Shown piece by piece: positions 8,667 through 16,975 of a stretch of 64,000 nt of DNA. Position 1 is the first letter of the stretch, and every line of letters starts with the position of its first letter. The stretch is taken from positions 1 to 64,000 of the forward strand of contig UBQX01000016.1 of the NCBI GenBank assembly GCA_900467685.1, in the 5' to 3' direction. This DNA comes from Hyphomicrobiales bacterium. Lineage in GTDB: Bacteria > Pseudomonadota > Alphaproteobacteria > Rhizobiales > Rhizobiaceae. The translations under genes and the position numbers were made by a program. The notes beneath the pieces were generated by a model. It did not search any database. It saw only the letters and a list, made by a program, of their open reading frames with translations, and had not been told where the DNA came from.

Positions 8667-9665
8667 ATGTCAGACATGACCGCCAATCTCGGCGAATTCG
8701 ATTTCGCCGGAGACGACAGCGTCGTTCCGTTCCAGGTCGAGGGCCTCGATGTGCGCGGCCGCGCCGTGCAACTCGGGCCGATGCTCGACACCATACTTGC
8801 CCGTCACGATTACCCGGTGCCGGTCGCGCGCCTGCTCGCCGAAGCCGTAGCGCTGACGGTTCTGCTCGGCACCTCGCTGAAATTCGAAGGCAAGTTCATC
8901 GTGCAGACGCAAGGCGATGGACCGGTCGACCTTCTGGTCGCCGATTTCTCGACGCCCGACAGCCTGCGTGCCTATGCGCGCTTCGACGAAGAGCGCCTGA
9001 AAGAAGCGATGGACGAAGGCCTGACCTCGCCGCCCGACCTGCTCGGCAGCGGTATTCTCGCCTTCACCATCGATCAGGGCGCGCATATGGGGCGTTATCA
9101 GGGCATCGTCGAAATGGACGGCTCCGGCCTTGAGGATATCGCCATGGTTTACTTCCGTCAGTCGGAACAGATCCCGACGGCAGTTCGCCTGAGTGTCGCC
9201 GAGTTGCTGGACCGGGACGAGGCCGGAAAGCCACGCCATCGCTGGCGGGCCGGCGGTCTCATCGCGCAGTTCCTGCCCGAAGCCCCCGAGCGCATGCGTC
9301 AGGCCGACTTGCCCGGCGGCGATGGCGACGAAGGCCACGAGATCGAGGAAGACGACAACTGGACCGAGGCCCGCAGCCTCGTCGCCACGATCGACGCCGA
9401 CGAACTCACCGACCCACAGGTCGGCGCGGAACGTTTGCTTTACCGTCTCTTCCATGAACGCGGCGTCCGCGTGTTCGAGCCGCAGAAGGTTTACGATCGC
9501 TGCTCCTGCTCACGCGACAAGATCGCCGGCGTGCTGCGCGGCCTGGATGCCGAGGAGGTCGATCAGGGCTTCGAGGATGGCGTGATCACGGTCACCTGCG
9601 AATTCTGTTCGCAGGTCTATCGCTACACGGCGGAAGAAGTCGAAACGGTGCGCGCCGAAGCGTAA
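8667..9665 (+). CDS. hslO: Redox-regulated chaperone Hsp33
   Basis: A 332-residue Hsp33 homologue. The C-terminal zinc switch is intact: C279-x-C281 in DRCSCSRDK and C311-x-x-C314 in TCEFCSQV. Hsp33 is a cytosolic holdase activated when these cysteines are oxidised and zinc is lost. GGGAG precedes the start. An acidic linker (about 220-240, DGDEGHEIEEDD) enlarges the middle relative to the E. coli protein. It is convergent with apaG. Confidence 0.94.
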   Translation: MSDMTANLGEFDFAGDDSVVPFQVEGLDVRGRAVQLGPMLDTILARHDYPVPVARLLAEAVALTVLLGTSLKFEGKFIVQTQGDGPVDLLVADFSTPDSLRAYARFDEERLKEAMDEGLTSPPDLLGSGILAFTIDQGAHMGRYQGIVEMDGSGLEDIAMVYFRQSEQIPTAVRLSVAELLDRDEAGKPRHRWRAGGLIAQFLPEAPERMRQADLPGGDGDEGHEIEEDDNWTEARSLVATIDADELTDPQVGAERLLYRLFHERGVRVFEPQKVYDRCSCSRDKIAGVLRGLDAEEVDQGFEDGVITVTCEFCSQVYRYTAEEVETVRAEA

Positions 9666-9679
9666 CGCCCCGAAAAGCC

Positions 9680-9704
9680 GGATGCTGAACTCAGTTCAGC
9701 GTCC
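9680..9704. terminator. Palindrome spanning the hslO/apaG 3' ends
   Basis: GCTGAAC-TCA-GTTCAGC with flanking GGA/TCC forms a near-perfect hairpin whose loop contains the apaG stop codon. It lies between the convergent genes hslO and apaG and could serve both transcripts. There is no strong T tract. Confidence 0.4.
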
Positions 9705-10083
9705 GCGCCAGCCCCGGTGAATCCAGCGAGAAGGCCGGAATGGCGACGTCGAATTTTTCACCGTCGTCCGTCTCCATCTGATAGCGCCCGAACATCATGC
9801 CGGACGGCGTGTCCAACGGACAGCCGGAGGAATATTCATAGGTGTCGCCAGGCGCGAGCCGCGGCTGTTCGCCGATCACGCCCGGTCCCGTGACCTCGTC
9901 CACCTGACCGTTCTGATCGGTAATGTGCCAATAGCGATGCATGAGCCGCACCGGCGTCTTCGACCAGTTGGCGATGACGATGCGATAGCCCCATACATAT
10001 CGGCTATCTTCCGGATCCGACTGTTCCGGAAGATAGAACGGCTCGACCGTCACTTCGATGTCCCGGGTTACCGCCCTATACAT
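9691..10083 (-). CDS. apaG: Co2+/Mg2+ efflux protein ApaG family
   Basis: A 130-residue beta-sandwich protein of the ApaG family ([20 protein letters not shown]-like [44 protein letters not shown]). ApaG proteins are linked to cobalt and magnesium tolerance and bind phosphate compounds, but the exact role is unclear. It is a single gene convergent with hslO. The length is typical. Confidence 0.92.
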   Translation of the reverse strand: MYRAVTRDIEVTVEPFYLPEQSDPEDSRYVWGYRIVIANWSKTPVRLMHRYWHITDQNGQVDEVTGPGVIGEQPRLAPGDTYEYSSGCPLDTPSGMMFGRYQMETDDGEKFDVAIPAFSLDSPGLARTLN

Positions 10084-10208
10084 GCCACACCTGCAAAACC
10101 ATGCATTTAGCTATTGTACACCAAAGCGCTTGCGTCAAGTTTCCCGTGACCATCAGGCAGCATGTCAGACATCGCGGATAAGCTGCGACACAATTTTTCT
10201 TGACTCCG

Positions 10209-10222
10209 AATATCATGATATT
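10209..10222. promoter_or_regulatory. Perfect 14-bp palindrome upstream of iron-permease operon
   Basis: AATATCATGATATT is a perfect palindrome 71 bases upstream of the cupredoxin gene. Position and symmetry suggest an operator for a metal-responsive regulator. It does not match the Irr ICE consensus or a Mur site that I know, so the regulator is not named. Confidence 0.4.
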
Positions 10223-10292
10223 ATGCCTTTCCAAAAAGCAGGGATTGCCGGATCAGGCGGTCCTGCTTGTTGTGTTCACGGAGCATATTGAA

Positions 10293-10637
10293 ATGCGCAA
10301 GCTTCAGTTCATCGCCGCCCTGTCGGGTGCCGTCGTGATGGCCTCAGGGCCAGTCGCGGCCAGCGCCGACGAGATGAAGACCTATGAGATCACGGTGAAA
10401 GACAAGGTCTTCACGCCGAACGAGATCACGGTCAAGGCGGGTGAGCCCTTCCGTATCAAGATGACCAATGCGAATGCGATGCCGGTCGAACTCGAATCCT
10501 CGAAGCTCGGTTTCGAAAAGGTCGCCGCCGGCTTCTCCGACATCCTGGTCAATGTCCGCGCCCAGGCGCCGGGCACCTACACTTTCTTCGACGACTTCCA
10601 TCCCAAGGAAACCATCGGCAAGGTCGTCGTCCAGTAA
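10293..10637 (+). CDS. Cupredoxin-domain periplasmic protein (FtrB-like)
   Basis: A 114-residue secreted protein. A signal peptide (about 1-25, ending VAASADE) is followed by a single cupredoxin-like domain (TYEITVKDKVFTPNEITVKAGEPFRIKMTN, then PGTYTFFDDFHPKE). It resembles FtrB of Ftr iron-uptake systems, which works with an FTR1-type permease at the inner membrane. The start at 10293 follows GGAG and fits the signal peptide. The FTR1 gene follows after 24 bases, so they form an operon. FtrA (P19) and FtrD partners are not present. Confidence 0.85.
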   Translation: MRKLQFIAALSGAVVMASGPVAASADEMKTYEITVKDKVFTPNEITVKAGEPFRIKMTNANAMPVELESSKLGFEKVAAGFSDILVNVRAQAPGTYTFFDDFHPKETIGKVVVQ

Positions 10638-10661
10638 TCGATCAAACGCGGACTGAAATCC

Positions 10662-11495
10662 ATGCTCGGCGCACTCATCATCGTCTTCCGCGAAGTCTTC
10701 GAGGCCGGTCTGGTCATCGGCATCGTGCTCGCCGCGACCCGCCTGGTCGCCGGCAGCCGCTGGTGGATCGCCGGCGGTGTGGCCGCCGGCATTGCCGGCA
10801 GCGCGCTTCTGGCGATGTTTGCGGAAGTCGTCTCCCAATGGGCGGACGGTTTCGGGCAGGAGCTTTTCAATGCCGGCGTGCTCGCCATCGCGGTGTGCAT
10901 GCTGATCTGGCATAATCTCTGGATGGCCCGTCACGGCCGCGAGCTTGCCGCTGAGCTGACCGCGGCCGGCGAAGCGGTTCGTGAGGGCAGCCGCCCACTC
11001 GCCGCTTTGGCTGTTGTTGTCGGCGTCGCGGTCTTGCGCGAAGGCGCCGAAATCGCACTCTTCATGTACGGGATCGTGCTCGCCGGTGGCGACAGCTGGT
11101 CTGCGCTGGCACTCGGCTCGGTGCTGGGTCTCGTCCTCGGCGGTGGCGTCTCGGCGCTCACCTATCTCGGCCTCGTCAAGATCCCGACGCGCTACCTCTT
11201 CTCCGTCACGTCGGGGCTGATCACGCTTCTGGCCGCCAGCATGGCCTCGCAAAGTGCTGCCCTGCTTCTCGCATCTGGCAAGGTGAATGTGCTCTCCGCA
11301 ACGGCCTGGGACACATCCTGGCTGATCGATGAAGGCAGCATCCTCGGTCGCCTTCTGCACACGCTGATCGGCTATGCGCAAAGCCCGAGCGAGCTCCAGG
11401 TTCTGGTCTATATCGTGACGCTGGTCGCCATTGTTGTGCTGACCAAGGCGCTTTCGCCGAACCACGCACCGCGTGCGGCGGCGGCGGGACGCTGA
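10662..11495 (+). CDS. FTR1 family high-affinity iron permease
   Basis: A 277-residue membrane protein with about seven transmembrane helices and the two R-E-x-x-E iron-binding motifs, REVFE near residue 10 and REGAE near residue 127. FTR1/FtrC permeases move iron across the inner membrane. It is directly downstream of a cupredoxin gene and both lie behind a palindrome, so iron-controlled expression is likely. A strong hairpin follows the stop. Confidence 0.92.
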   Translation: MLGALIIVFREVFEAGLVIGIVLAATRLVAGSRWWIAGGVAAGIAGSALLAMFAEVVSQWADGFGQELFNAGVLAIAVCMLIWHNLWMARHGRELAAELTAAGEAVREGSRPLAALAVVVGVAVLREGAEIALFMYGIVLAGGDSWSALALGSVLGLVLGGGVSALTYLGLVKIPTRYLFSVTSGLITLLAASMASQSAALLLASGKVNVLSATAWDTSWLIDEGSILGRLLHTLIGYAQSPSELQVLVYIVTLVAIVVLTKALSPNHAPRAAAAGR

Positions 11496-11497
11496 TA

Positions 11498-11538
11498 CAA
11501 AAAGACGCCGGAGCGGTTGTCCGTCCGGCGTCATCTTT
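11498..11538. terminator. Bidirectional terminator between FTR1 gene and metZ
   Basis: Stem GACGCCGGA (11504-11512) / TCCGGCGTC (11524-11532). A run of A on the left and ATCTTTTC on the right give T tracts for both strands. It separates the convergent FTR1 and metZ genes. Confidence 0.75.
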
Positions 11539-11570
11539 TCGTTATCATGAGCCGTTTTGGGCTCAAATCC

Positions 11571-12755
11571 TCAAGCCTTGACCTTCGCCAGCGCCTGCTC
11601 CAGATCGGCAATCAGATCGTCGCCGTCTTCGATGCCGAGCGACAGACGCACCGTGCCGTCGGTCAGGCCGAGTTCGGCGCGGGCTTCTTCCTTCAGGTTC
11701 TTGTGCGTCGTCGTGGCCGGATGGGTGATCAGGCTCTTGGCGTCGCCGAGATTGTTGGAAATGCAGATCACGTCCAGCGCATCCTGCAGCGCAAAGGCCG
11801 CCTCCTTGCCGCCCTTCAGTTCAAAGGCCACGAGCGTCGAGCCGCCGGTCATCTGCTTGGCGATGATGTCGGCCTGCGGGTGATCGGCGCGGCCCGGATA
11901 GATGACCTTGGCGATTGCCTTCTGGTCGGCGAGGAAATCGGCGACGCGGGCGGCATTTTCGGTCTGCTGCTTGACGCGCAGCGGCAGGGTTTCGAGGCCC
12001 TTCAGCAGCGTCCAGGCATTGAACGGCGACATGGCGGGACCCGTATGGCGGAAATAGTCGTGCAGGTTCTCGTCGATCCAGTCCTTCGAAGACAGGATGA
12101 TGCCGCCGAGGCAGCGCCCTTGGCCGTCGATATGCTTGGTGGCCGAATAGACGACGACATGCGCGCCGAGGTCGAGGGGATGCTGGAAGAGCGGCGTGGC
12201 AAACACGTTGTCTACGACCAGCTTGGCGCCGATCTGGTTGGCGAGCTTGGCAACACCGGCAATGTCGATGACTTCCAGCGTCGGGTTGGTCGGGCTTTCC
12301 AGGAACATGACCTTGGTGTTCGGCTGGATCGCCTTTTCCCAGTTGGCGAGATCGCGACCGTCGACCAGCGTGCAGCCGATGCCATACTTGGGGGCCAGCG
12401 TTTCGACGATGTAACGGCAGGAGCCGAAAAGGGCGCGGGCCGCGACGATATGATCGCCGGCCTTCAGCTGGCAGAGGATAGCGGCCGAGATTGCAGCCAT
12501 GCCGGATGCCGTGGCGCGGGCGTCTTCGGCACCCTCCAGCAGGCACATGCGCTTTTCGAACATGTCGTTCGTCGGCGAACCGTAGCGGGCATAGATGAAG
12601 CCGTCATCCTCACCCTTGAAGCGGGCTTCGGCAGCAGCAGAGGTCTCGTAGAGGAACCCTTGGGTGAGGAAGATGGCTTCCGACATCTCGCCGAATTGCG
12701 AGCGCAGCGATCCGCCGTGTACGAGTTTGGTTGCGGGCTTCCAATTCCTGGTCAT
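11571..12755 (-). CDS. metZ: O-succinylhomoserine sulfhydrylase
   Basis: A 394-residue Cys/Met-metabolism PLP enzyme that makes homocysteine from O-succinylhomoserine and sulfide. Signatures are YARYGSPTNDMFE (55-67), D182 in VVDNVFATPLFQHP and Schiff-base lysine K207 in YSATKHIDGQG. I choose the ATG at 12755, preceded by AAAGG at proper spacing, over the in-frame ATG at 12773. The leader holds a SAM-II riboswitch and an intrinsic terminator, so expression is lowered by S-adenosylmethionine. It is divergent from the dCTP deaminase gene. Confidence 0.93.
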   Translation of the reverse strand: MTRNWKPATKLVHGGSLRSQFGEMSEAIFLTQGFLYETSAAAEARFKGEDDGFIYARYGSPTNDMFEKRMCLLEGAEDARATASGMAAISAAILCQLKAGDHIVAARALFGSCRYIVETLAPKYGIGCTLVDGRDLANWEKAIQPNTKVMFLESPTNPTLEVIDIAGVAKLANQIGAKLVVDNVFATPLFQHPLDLGAHVVVYSATKHIDGQGRCLGGIILSSKDWIDENLHDYFRHTGPAMSPFNAWTLLKGLETLPLRVKQQTENAARVADFLADQKAIAKVIYPGRADHPQADIIAKQMTGGSTLVAFELKGGKEAAFALQDALDVICISNNLGDAKSLITHPATTTHKNLKEEARAELGLTDGTVRLSLGIEDGDDLIADLEQALAKVKA

Positions 12756-12776
12756 GGATATGCACCTTTGCATAAC

Positions 12777-12807
12777 AAAAAAACCGGTCGCAAAAGCGGA
12801 CCGGTTT
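12777..12807 (-). terminator. Riboswitch-controlled intrinsic terminator in metZ leader
   Basis: On the minus strand AAACCGGTC pairs with GACCGGTTT across a 9-base loop and is followed at once by a run of seven T (12783-12777). Its 5' arm is also complementary to the 3' strand of the SAM-II P1 helix (12813-12819), giving exclusive alternative folds. Confidence 0.8.
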
Positions 12808-12810
12808 CAC

Positions 12811-12870
12811 ACCCGGTCCTTTTAGCCACTTGTTTAACGTGGCTGCAAGCCGACCGGCCAAATCACCACG
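12811..12870 (-). promoter_or_regulatory. SAM-II riboswitch upstream of metZ
   Basis: The minus strand carries the SAM-II core: CGTGGTGATTTGG, then the P1 strand CCGGTC (12857-12852), GCTTGCAGCCACG, TTAAACAAGTGGCTAAAA, and the closing strand GACCGG (12818-12813). SAM-II binds S-adenosylmethionine through an H-type pseudoknot and is typical of methionine genes in alphaproteobacteria. Sequence agreement with the known family is very strong. Its downstream neighbour is a terminator, so control is probably transcriptional here. Confidence 0.92.
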
Positions 12871-12949
12871 GGATAAAAAGCCCATACGCCTCAAGGGCGC
12901 TTGCGTCAATTGGCCGATTTTGGTTTTGTCCGCCAAAGGATTTCAAAAT

Positions 12950-14044
12950 ATGACCCGCACCACCGGAATTCTGGCCGACAAGGCGATCAAGGCTCTTTTC
13001 GATGCCGGCAAGCTCAAGAGCGAGGCCGCGCTCGACCATGACCAGATCCAGCCCGCCAGCCTTGACTTGAGACTTGGCGCAAAGGCCTTCCGCGTCCGCG
13101 CCAGTTTCCTGCCCGGGCCCCATCATCTCGTCGCCGACAAGCTCGACCGCCTGAAGCTTCACGTCATCGATCTTTCCGAAGGGGCAGTTCTGGAAACCGG
13201 CTGCGTCTATATCGTGCCGCTGATGGAGAGCCTGTCGCTGAGCGCCGACATGTCAGCGTCGGCCAATCCGAAAAGCTCGACCGGCCGCCTCGATATCTTC
13301 ACCCGCGTCATCACCGACCGCGCGCAGGAATTCGACAAGATCCCGGCCGGCTATACCGGCCCGCTCTATCTCGAAATTTCGCCGCGCACCTTCCCCATCG
13401 TCGTGCGTCGCGGCTCGCGCCTGTCGCAGATCCGCTTCCGCATCGGCAATGCGCTCCTGACCGAGCAGGAGGTCAAGAGCCTGCATGCGAGCGAAGGCCT
13501 CGTCGCCGCGAGTGAGCCGAATGTCTCCGGCGCCGGCATTGCGCTCTCCATCGATCTCGAAGGCACGGGCCCGGATGGCCTGATTGGCTATCGCGGCAAG
13601 CATCACACGGCCGTTGTCGATGTCGACCGCAAGGGTGCGCATGACCTGCATGATTTCTGGGAGCCGATCTATGGCCGCGGCCGCAACGAACTGATCCTCG
13701 ATCCGGACGAGTTCTACATTCTCGTTTCGCGCGAGGCGGTCCACGTGCCGCCGCTCTACGCGGCGGAAATGACGCCCTTCGATCCGCTCGTCGGCGAATT
13801 CCGCGTCCATTATGCCGGCTTTTTCGACCCCGGCTTCGGCCACGCCGCTGCCGGCGGCAAGGGCTCACGGGCAGTGCTCGAAGTGCGCAGCCACGAGGTC
13901 CCCTTCATCCTCGAACACGGCCAGATCGTCGGCCGCCTGGTCTATGAGCACATGCTGGAGCACCCGCAGGCGCTCTACGGCTCGGGCGTTGGCTCAAACT
14001 ATCAGGCTCAAGGGCTGAAGCTTTCGAAGCACTTCAGAAGCTGA
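12950..14044 (+). CDS. dcd: 2'-deoxycytidine 5'-triphosphate deaminase (long form)
   Basis: A 364-residue protein with dUTPase/dCTP-deaminase-fold repeats. The first half has IQPASLDLRLG and ANPKSSTGRLDIFTRVI (the active-site-like SSTGR region); the second half repeats the fold (ELILDPDEFYILVSRE, ILEHGQIVGRLVYE). It would convert dCTP to dUTP for thymidylate synthesis. It is about twice the length of E. coli Dcd, as known for alphaproteobacterial homologues. AAAGGA precedes the start at 12950. Confidence 0.85.
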   Translation: MTRTTGILADKAIKALFDAGKLKSEAALDHDQIQPASLDLRLGAKAFRVRASFLPGPHHLVADKLDRLKLHVIDLSEGAVLETGCVYIVPLMESLSLSADMSASANPKSSTGRLDIFTRVITDRAQEFDKIPAGYTGPLYLEISPRTFPIVVRRGSRLSQIRFRIGNALLTEQEVKSLHASEGLVAASEPNVSGAGIALSIDLEGTGPDGLIGYRGKHHTAVVDVDRKGAHDLHDFWEPIYGRGRNELILDPDEFYILVSREAVHVPPLYAAEMTPFDPLVGEFRVHYAGFFDPGFGHAAAGGKGSRAVLEVRSHEVPFILEHGQIVGRLVYEHMLEHPQALYGSGVGSNYQAQGLKLSKHFRS

Positions 14045-14144
14045 ATCTGCCCTATCTCCCGGCTGTCGAAGCGCCTGCATTTTCAAAGTCCGCCAGACCT
14101 TCGGCGGGTTAACCATGGCGTGCATCATCTGCGAACATTTCTGA

Positions 14145-14175
14145 GATGATTGTCCTCTGTTCGTTGACAATCATC
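14145..14175. promoter_or_regulatory. 10-bp inverted repeat overlapping a TTGACA box
   Basis: GATGATTGTC (14145-14154) and GACAATCATC (14166-14175) flank an 11-base spacer, and a TTGACA hexamer (14164-14169) lies across the right arm, 50 bases upstream of the DUF805 gene. It may be an operator for that promoter or a dcd 3' structure. Confidence 0.4.
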
Positions 14176-14221
14176 AGTCGCGGCCTAGGGATTTCGGAAA
14201 CTTTTTCAGCGTGAGGGTATA

Positions 14222-14617
14222 ATGAAAGAGCTTCTTTTCTCGTTCCAGGGCCGCATCAACCGCAAGAAGATCTGGTTCGCATTTTTGATCCACCTGCTGG
14301 CCGCAGCCGCCGTCGGTGTCGTCATGTCGGTCCTCTGGCAGGTCATTCCGGGCACGGTCGGCGAAGACGGCACGTTCCATGTGGAAGGCACGGCATCCAT
14401 TCCTTACCTGATTATCGGTTTTGGCTATCTGGTCTTTGCCGTGTGGTCTGGCCTCGCCGTTGCCGTCAAGCGCGTCCATGACCGCGACCGTTCCGGCTGG
14501 TTCATCCTGATCCAGCTGATCCCGCTCATCGGCCCGATCTGGTTCCTCATTGAGGCTTATTTCCTCAAGGGCACGACAGGTCCGAACCGCTTCGGCGAAG
14601 ACCCGCTCCAAGCCTGA
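14222..14617 (+). CDS. DUF805 domain membrane protein
   Basis: A 131-residue membrane protein with the DUF805 pattern: FSFQGRINRKKIWFA at the N terminus, three to four hydrophobic helices, the central VKRVHDRDRSGW motif and the ending GPNRFGEDPL. The function of DUF805 proteins is unknown; they are inner-membrane proteins. GTGAGGG lies upstream. It appears monocistronic, with a strong terminator after it. Confidence 0.9.
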   Translation: MKELLFSFQGRINRKKIWFAFLIHLLAAAAVGVVMSVLWQVIPGTVGEDGTFHVEGTASIPYLIIGFGYLVFAVWSGLAVAVKRVHDRDRSGWFILIQLIPLIGPIWFLIEAYFLKGTTGPNRFGEDPLQA

Positions 14618-14643
14618 TAAAAACGAAAACTCGGATGAAAAGC

Positions 14644-14670
14644 GGCGCCGGGTCAAACCGGCGCCTTTTT
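14644..14670. terminator. Intrinsic terminator, bidirectional
   Basis: GGCGCCGG (14644-14651) / CCGGCGCC (14658-14665), loop GTCAAA, followed by TTTTT; AAAA on the other side. It separates the convergent DUF805 and DUF4189 genes. Confidence 0.85.
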
Positions 14671-14674
14671 ATGC

Positions 14675-15046
14675 TCAGTTGCAGTCGGACGCGACGACCT
14701 TGCAGGCGCCGTCCTTGCAGCCCTGCAGGGCCTGGACCTCGGCGTCCTTCTGGCTCGGAGCCACGCCCCACCAGATCGACTTGCCGTTGGAGGCGAGTGC
14801 GCCGCACTGTTCATAGGTCACGGCGAGCGTGCATTCCTTGCCACCCTCTTCCTTGCAGAACTTCATGGCATAGTCGGAGGCTTCCTTCTCGGTATCGCCG
14901 CCGCCGACGCCGTAATAGGGGGCTTTTGTCTTGTCCGACGTATCGACGGCAAATGCGCCCCATTTGGACTCTGCGGCCATCCCGCTGCTTGCGGCCGCCG
15001 TGACGGAAAATAGGGCAAGAAGACCAATTTTGACGATGTTTTTCAT
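14675..15046 (-). CDS. DUF4189 domain secreted protein
   Basis: A 123-residue exported protein. The signal peptide (about 1-26, IGLLALFSVTAAASSGMAAES) is followed by a DUF4189 domain with WGAFAVDTS, YYGVGGGDTEKEASDYAMKF and paired cysteines (CKEEGGKEC, YEQCGALA, GCKDGAC). The domain has no known activity; the cysteines suggest disulfides in the periplasm. The start at 15046 follows AAGGA and gives a clean signal peptide. Confidence 0.85.
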   Translation of the reverse strand: MKNIVKIGLLALFSVTAAASSGMAAESKWGAFAVDTSDKTKAPYYGVGGGDTEKEASDYAMKFCKEEGGKECTLAVTYEQCGALASNGKSIWWGVAPSQKDAEVQALQGCKDGACKVVASDCN

Positions 15047-15330
15047 GAATTTGCGTGTCCTTTGAAGGTTGTGGCCGAGCGGACGGCCATCGAAACGGAT
15101 ATGTCTTAAGCCATGCGCTTGCGCCTTCAATCTCATCGGCAGAAACATTTTTGCGACGAACCGGCAGCATTAGGGGCGAGTGTCGCAGCCTTTGCGGATG
15201 CAGGCGATTAGAGCGTCCTGGGAAGCCGAAGTTGAAGCCGGCACGACGAGCGCAGGCGAAAAATTGCCTCCACAATGGAACATTTTTGCGCTTCGGCCAT
15301 TGTTCGGTCCGTGTCGGGCAAGGACGAATT

Positions 15331-16449
15331 ATGACAAATGAAAGAACCTCCAGGCAGGAGGCAATAGAAGCAGGCGACCGCCTGCTCGCAGACCACGAGT
15401 CGGACGATCCTTTTGCTGCGGCGTTCAAGGCCACGCGAATGCCGATGCTGATCACGGATCCACGCCAGCCTGACAATCCTATTATCTTTTCCAACAGCGC
15501 ATTCTCGCGTCTGACCGGCTATTCCCGAGAGGAATTGATCGGGCAAAACTGCCGATTTCTGCAGGGGCCTGAGACAGACCCGCAAACCATTTCCGACATC
15601 CGCTCCGCAATCTCGGCTGAGGAGGACATCTCCGTCGACATCCTCAATTATCGCAAGGATGGCAGCAGCTTCTGGAACGCGCTCTTCATCAGTCCGGTCC
15701 GCGACAAGGCGGGCAAGGTCATCTTTTTCTTTGCCTCGCAGCTGGACTTCACCAATGTGAAGAGCCGGGAGGCAGAACTTGCCCGCGCGCGCCATTTCGC
15801 CGAAGAGGCCGTCGCCGAACGGACCCAGGAACTGACGAAAGCGCTGAAAGCCCAGACACTTCTCGTTCATGAAGTCGATCATCGGGTGAAAAACAATCTT
15901 CTGACGATCGCCTCCATCACCAAGCTGCAGGCGCGCATGTCGAACGACGATGTCGTCCGCAAGACGCTTCGTTCCGTTCTCAACCGTGTGGAGGCGCTGA
16001 GCACGGTCCAGCGCAAGATGTTCACGGCCGATGACGTCACACGCTTCGACGTTGCGGATTTTGCCAACGAATTGGTGATCGATCTGGTCGGGGCACTGAA
16101 GCGGTCCGATATCCGGTTCACCTCCGACCTGCACCCCGTTCAGGTGCCGGCTGTCAAGGCCGCCCCCTTGGCCCTGATCGTCAATGAGTTGGTGGGCGAC
16201 GCGGTGCGTCGCGGTCTTGCCGATGGCGGAGGCGAAATCCACCTTGAGGTGCGTCGTCTCAACGGCCATTTCCTGATCAGGGTTGCCGATACGGTCTCTC
16301 CCGTCTCCGTCGATCCGGAAGATGCTGCCTTCGGTCAGATCATGCTCGACACCTGCGCCAGACAGGTTGGCGCCAAGGTCGAGCGTACTGTCGAGGGGCA
16401 TAGGACCGATGTGCGCGTGACCCTGATGGTCGGCGAGAAGATGGAGTAG
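15331..16449 (+). CDS. LOV-domain (blue-light) sensor histidine kinase
   Basis: A 372-residue soluble kinase. The N-terminal PAS/LOV domain (about 25-145) has the photoactive-cysteine motif GQNCRFLQG with C74, which in LOV proteins forms a flavin adduct in blue light. A coiled linker (146-175) leads to a HisKA_2-type domain with H184 in HEVDHRVKNNLL, then a degenerate C-terminal ATPase domain (IVNELVGDAVRRG, FLIRVADTV). No membrane segment is seen. A single-domain response regulator starts 3 bases after the stop, so they are a two-component pair. The exact output is unknown. Confidence 0.9.
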   Translation: MTNERTSRQEAIEAGDRLLADHESDDPFAAAFKATRMPMLITDPRQPDNPIIFSNSAFSRLTGYSREELIGQNCRFLQGPETDPQTISDIRSAISAEEDISVDILNYRKDGSSFWNALFISPVRDKAGKVIFFFASQLDFTNVKSREAELARARHFAEEAVAERTQELTKALKAQTLLVHEVDHRVKNNLLTIASITKLQARMSNDDVVRKTLRSVLNRVEALSTVQRKMFTADDVTRFDVADFANELVIDLVGALKRSDIRFTSDLHPVQVPAVKAAPLALIVNELVGDAVRRGLADGGGEIHLEVRRLNGHFLIRVADTVSPVSVDPEDAAFGQIMLDTCARQVGAKVERTVEGHRTDVRVTLMVGEKME

Positions 16450-16452
16450 GCG

Positions 16453-16875
16453 TTGCGCATATTGATTGTCGAAGACGAGGCGCTTCTCGCCCTTGAGCTC
16501 GAGTTTGAGATTGAAGCGGCCGGACACGAGGTCGTCGCGCAGGCACCGTCCTACAAGGCCGCGATCGACTTCATCGACCGCGAAAAGCCGGATTTTGCCT
16601 TTGTCGATATCCATCTGCTGGATGGCCCGCGCGGCGTGGATGTCGGCTACTATCTGTCGGAACGGAGCGTCCCTTATGTTTTCGTTTCAGGGAACATCAG
16701 GCGCATCCCCGAGGATTTCGCAGGGGCCATCGGGGCCATCGAGAAACCCTACACGATGAACGGTCTCCAGAACGCGTTGTCCTATATCGACGACCTGCTC
16801 AAGGGTGCGTCAACCGCCACGCCTCCACCCAGCCTCCTGCTCCCGCCTCCAGCCACGGTCAGCAAGGGCGGGTAA
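16453..16875 (+). CDS. Single-domain response regulator, partner of LOV kinase
   Basis: A 140-residue receiver domain without an output domain: acidic pair E7-D8, phospho-acceptor D52 in FVDIHLLDG, K98 in AIEKPY. A proline-rich tail (about 120-140) follows. The start is a TTG whose ribosome site GGAG overlaps the kinase's last codons, implying translational coupling. Such stand-alone receivers usually act by phosphotransfer or protein contact. Confidence 0.88.
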   Translation: MRILIVEDEALLALELEFEIEAAGHEVVAQAPSYKAAIDFIDREKPDFAFVDIHLLDGPRGVDVGYYLSERSVPYVFVSGNIRRIPEDFAGAIGAIEKPYTMNGLQNALSYIDDLLKGASTATPPPSLLLPPPATVSKGG

Positions 16876-16975
16876 CGCAACGTAGCGTATATGGGTTTGC
16901 CGCTGTCTTGGGCGGAGCCTTGCGAGACGCTGCCGCCGGGTCCAGACGCGTGAAACGCAAAGCGGCCAGCGGCAG

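Noticed and set aside
15276-15300. EcfG promoter before the LOV kinase (GGAAC-N16-CATT)
   Set aside because: The -10 element is CATT rather than CGTT, so the match is not exact.
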